DNA of 6,026 bases from Gammaproteobacteria bacterium (GTDB taxonomy: Bacteria; Pseudomonadota; Gammaproteobacteria; Eutrophobiales; Eutrophobiaceae): NCBI GenBank assembly GCA_016198885.1, contig JACQHV010000147.1, forward strand, positions 1 through 6,026, in the 5' to 3' direction. This document shows positions 5,724-6,026 of the stretch, one piece after another; position 1 is the first letter of the stretch; each line of letters begins with the position of its first letter. The position numbers were made by a program, and so were the translations under genes. The notes below the pieces were generated by a model. That model saw only the letters and a list, made by a program, of their open reading frames with translations. It was not told where the DNA came from and made no database searches.

Positions 5724-5978
5724 GTGTACAAGGTTGTTTACAGGAAACAGGTTGCAAGGATGTTGGCAAAGATGCCAAAAGCAACCGCGCGCCGGTTTCT
5801 TACGGCATTTGATGCGCTCGCCACCGGCCAGTCATCAGGGCTGGATGTCAAAAAACTCATGGGGCGTGCGGGATACAGGTTGCGTATTGGTGAATGGCGG
5901 GCATTGTACCGGATGGAAAAAGATCAGTTGATTATTGAAGTAGTAAAAATAGGTCCACGAGGTGACATATATAAATGA
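5724..5978 (+). CDS. RelE/ParE-superfamily toxin
   Basis: The 84-residue product has the compact pattern of RelE-like toxins: an N-terminal strand YKVVYRKQ, a helix with LAKMPKATARRFLTAFDAL (residues 14-32), then VKKLMGRAGYRLRIGEWRALYRM (residues 42-64) and a final strand ending in VVKIGPRGDIYK. The GYRLRIGEWRALY and GPRGDIY pieces are the family's most recognisable parts. RelE members cut mRNA on the ribosome, whereas ParE members poison gyrase; sequence alone does not decide, though the basic residues fit an mRNase. The start is taken as GTG 5724 because no ATG or TTG lies in frame between it and the stop at 5700; it has no Shine-Dalgarno sequence, so ATT at 5721 or 5706 cannot be excluded. 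Its end overlaps the antitoxin ATG by 4 bp. Confidence 0.9.
   Translation: MYKVVYRKQVARMLAKMPKATARRFLTAFDALATGQSSGLDVKKLMGRAGYRLRIGEWRALYRMEKDQLIIEVVKIGPRGDIYK
5959..5965 (+). promoter_or_regulatory. Strong ribosome binding site for the second antitoxin
   Basis: GAGGTGA sits 9 nt before ATG 5975, inside the end of the toxin gene. It contrasts with the toxin's unassisted GTG and would favour antitoxin synthesis over toxin from the shared mRNA. Confidence 0.6.
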
Positions 5979-6026
5979 GCGCTCAGATCATTGAAAAAAA
6001 CGGCAAACCGGAATGGGCCATTATAC
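5975..6026 (+). CDS. Antitoxin of the RelE-like module, 3'-partial
   Basis: Seventeen codons are visible before the right edge: MSAQIIEKNGKPEWAII. This beginning (a short strand, then a K-N-G-K-P-E-W/Y-A turn) is typical of antitoxins encoded directly after RelE-type toxins, either Phd/YefM-like or the type with a C-terminal XRE helix-turn-helix (HigA-like). ATG overlaps the toxin TGA as ATGA, and GAGGTGA gives a good start. The DNA-binding part lies outside the window, so the class is not settled; an XRE-type protein would suit the palindrome at 5631-5655. Confidence 0.8.
   Translation, partial: MSAQIIEKNGKPEWAII

Noticed and set aside
1..6026. Search for CRISPR array, tRNA, rRNA and insertion sequence ends
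   Set aside because: I saw no regularly spaced repeats, cloverleaf, rRNA signatures, transposase or recombinase motifs; the palindrome at 4598-4692 is too small and lacks a transposase.

Overview
The window looks like a chromosomal accessory segment of a Gram-negative proteobacterium, probably beta or gamma. The reasons are the DUF1631-like protein (a family I know from those classes), an HlyB/HlyD-type type I secretion pair, moderate base composition in the genes, and AT-rich spacers. I cannot name the species.

Layout, left to right. (1) 2-1207, plus strand: the 3' part of a DUF1631-like gene whose start lies left of the window; it ends without the family's usual C-terminal region. (2) 1208-1478: a spacer with weak hairpin, promoter and operator-like signals. 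(3) 1479-3629, plus: a complete type I secretion ABC exporter with an inactive C39-like domain, a membrane domain and an ATPase domain. (4) 3635-4145, minus: a BrnT-family toxin and a ribbon-helix-helix (CopG/BrnA-like) antitoxin in an overlapping toxin-first operon, convergent with the exporter gene. (5) 4146-4210: a 65-bp AT-rich divergent spacer holding two copies of a 15-bp repeat. (6) 4211-5599, plus: the HlyD-type membrane fusion protein, partner of the exporter, carrying an in-frame palindromic insert at about 4598-4692. (7) 5596-5723: a 15-codon ORF that may be the stub of a lost third gene, then a promoter with a palindrome between its -35 and -10 boxes. (8) 5724-5978 and 5975 to the window end, plus: a RelE/ParE-superfamily toxin and the first codons of its overlapping antitoxin.

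The exporter and membrane fusion protein would form the inner-membrane part of a type I secretion channel; no substrate or TolC-like outer-membrane gene is visible. Two toxin-antitoxin modules occupy this locus. One sits antisense between the two secretion genes and the other directly follows them. The membrane fusion protein has a shortened N-terminus and no ribosome binding site, and the exporter stop contains an ATGA that may be the old start of its partner. I therefore infer that the BrnT module was inserted into an originally coupled operon. I see no wholly new system. The most unusual points are this split operon, the palindrome hosted inside a coding sequence, and the layered control region of the second toxin.
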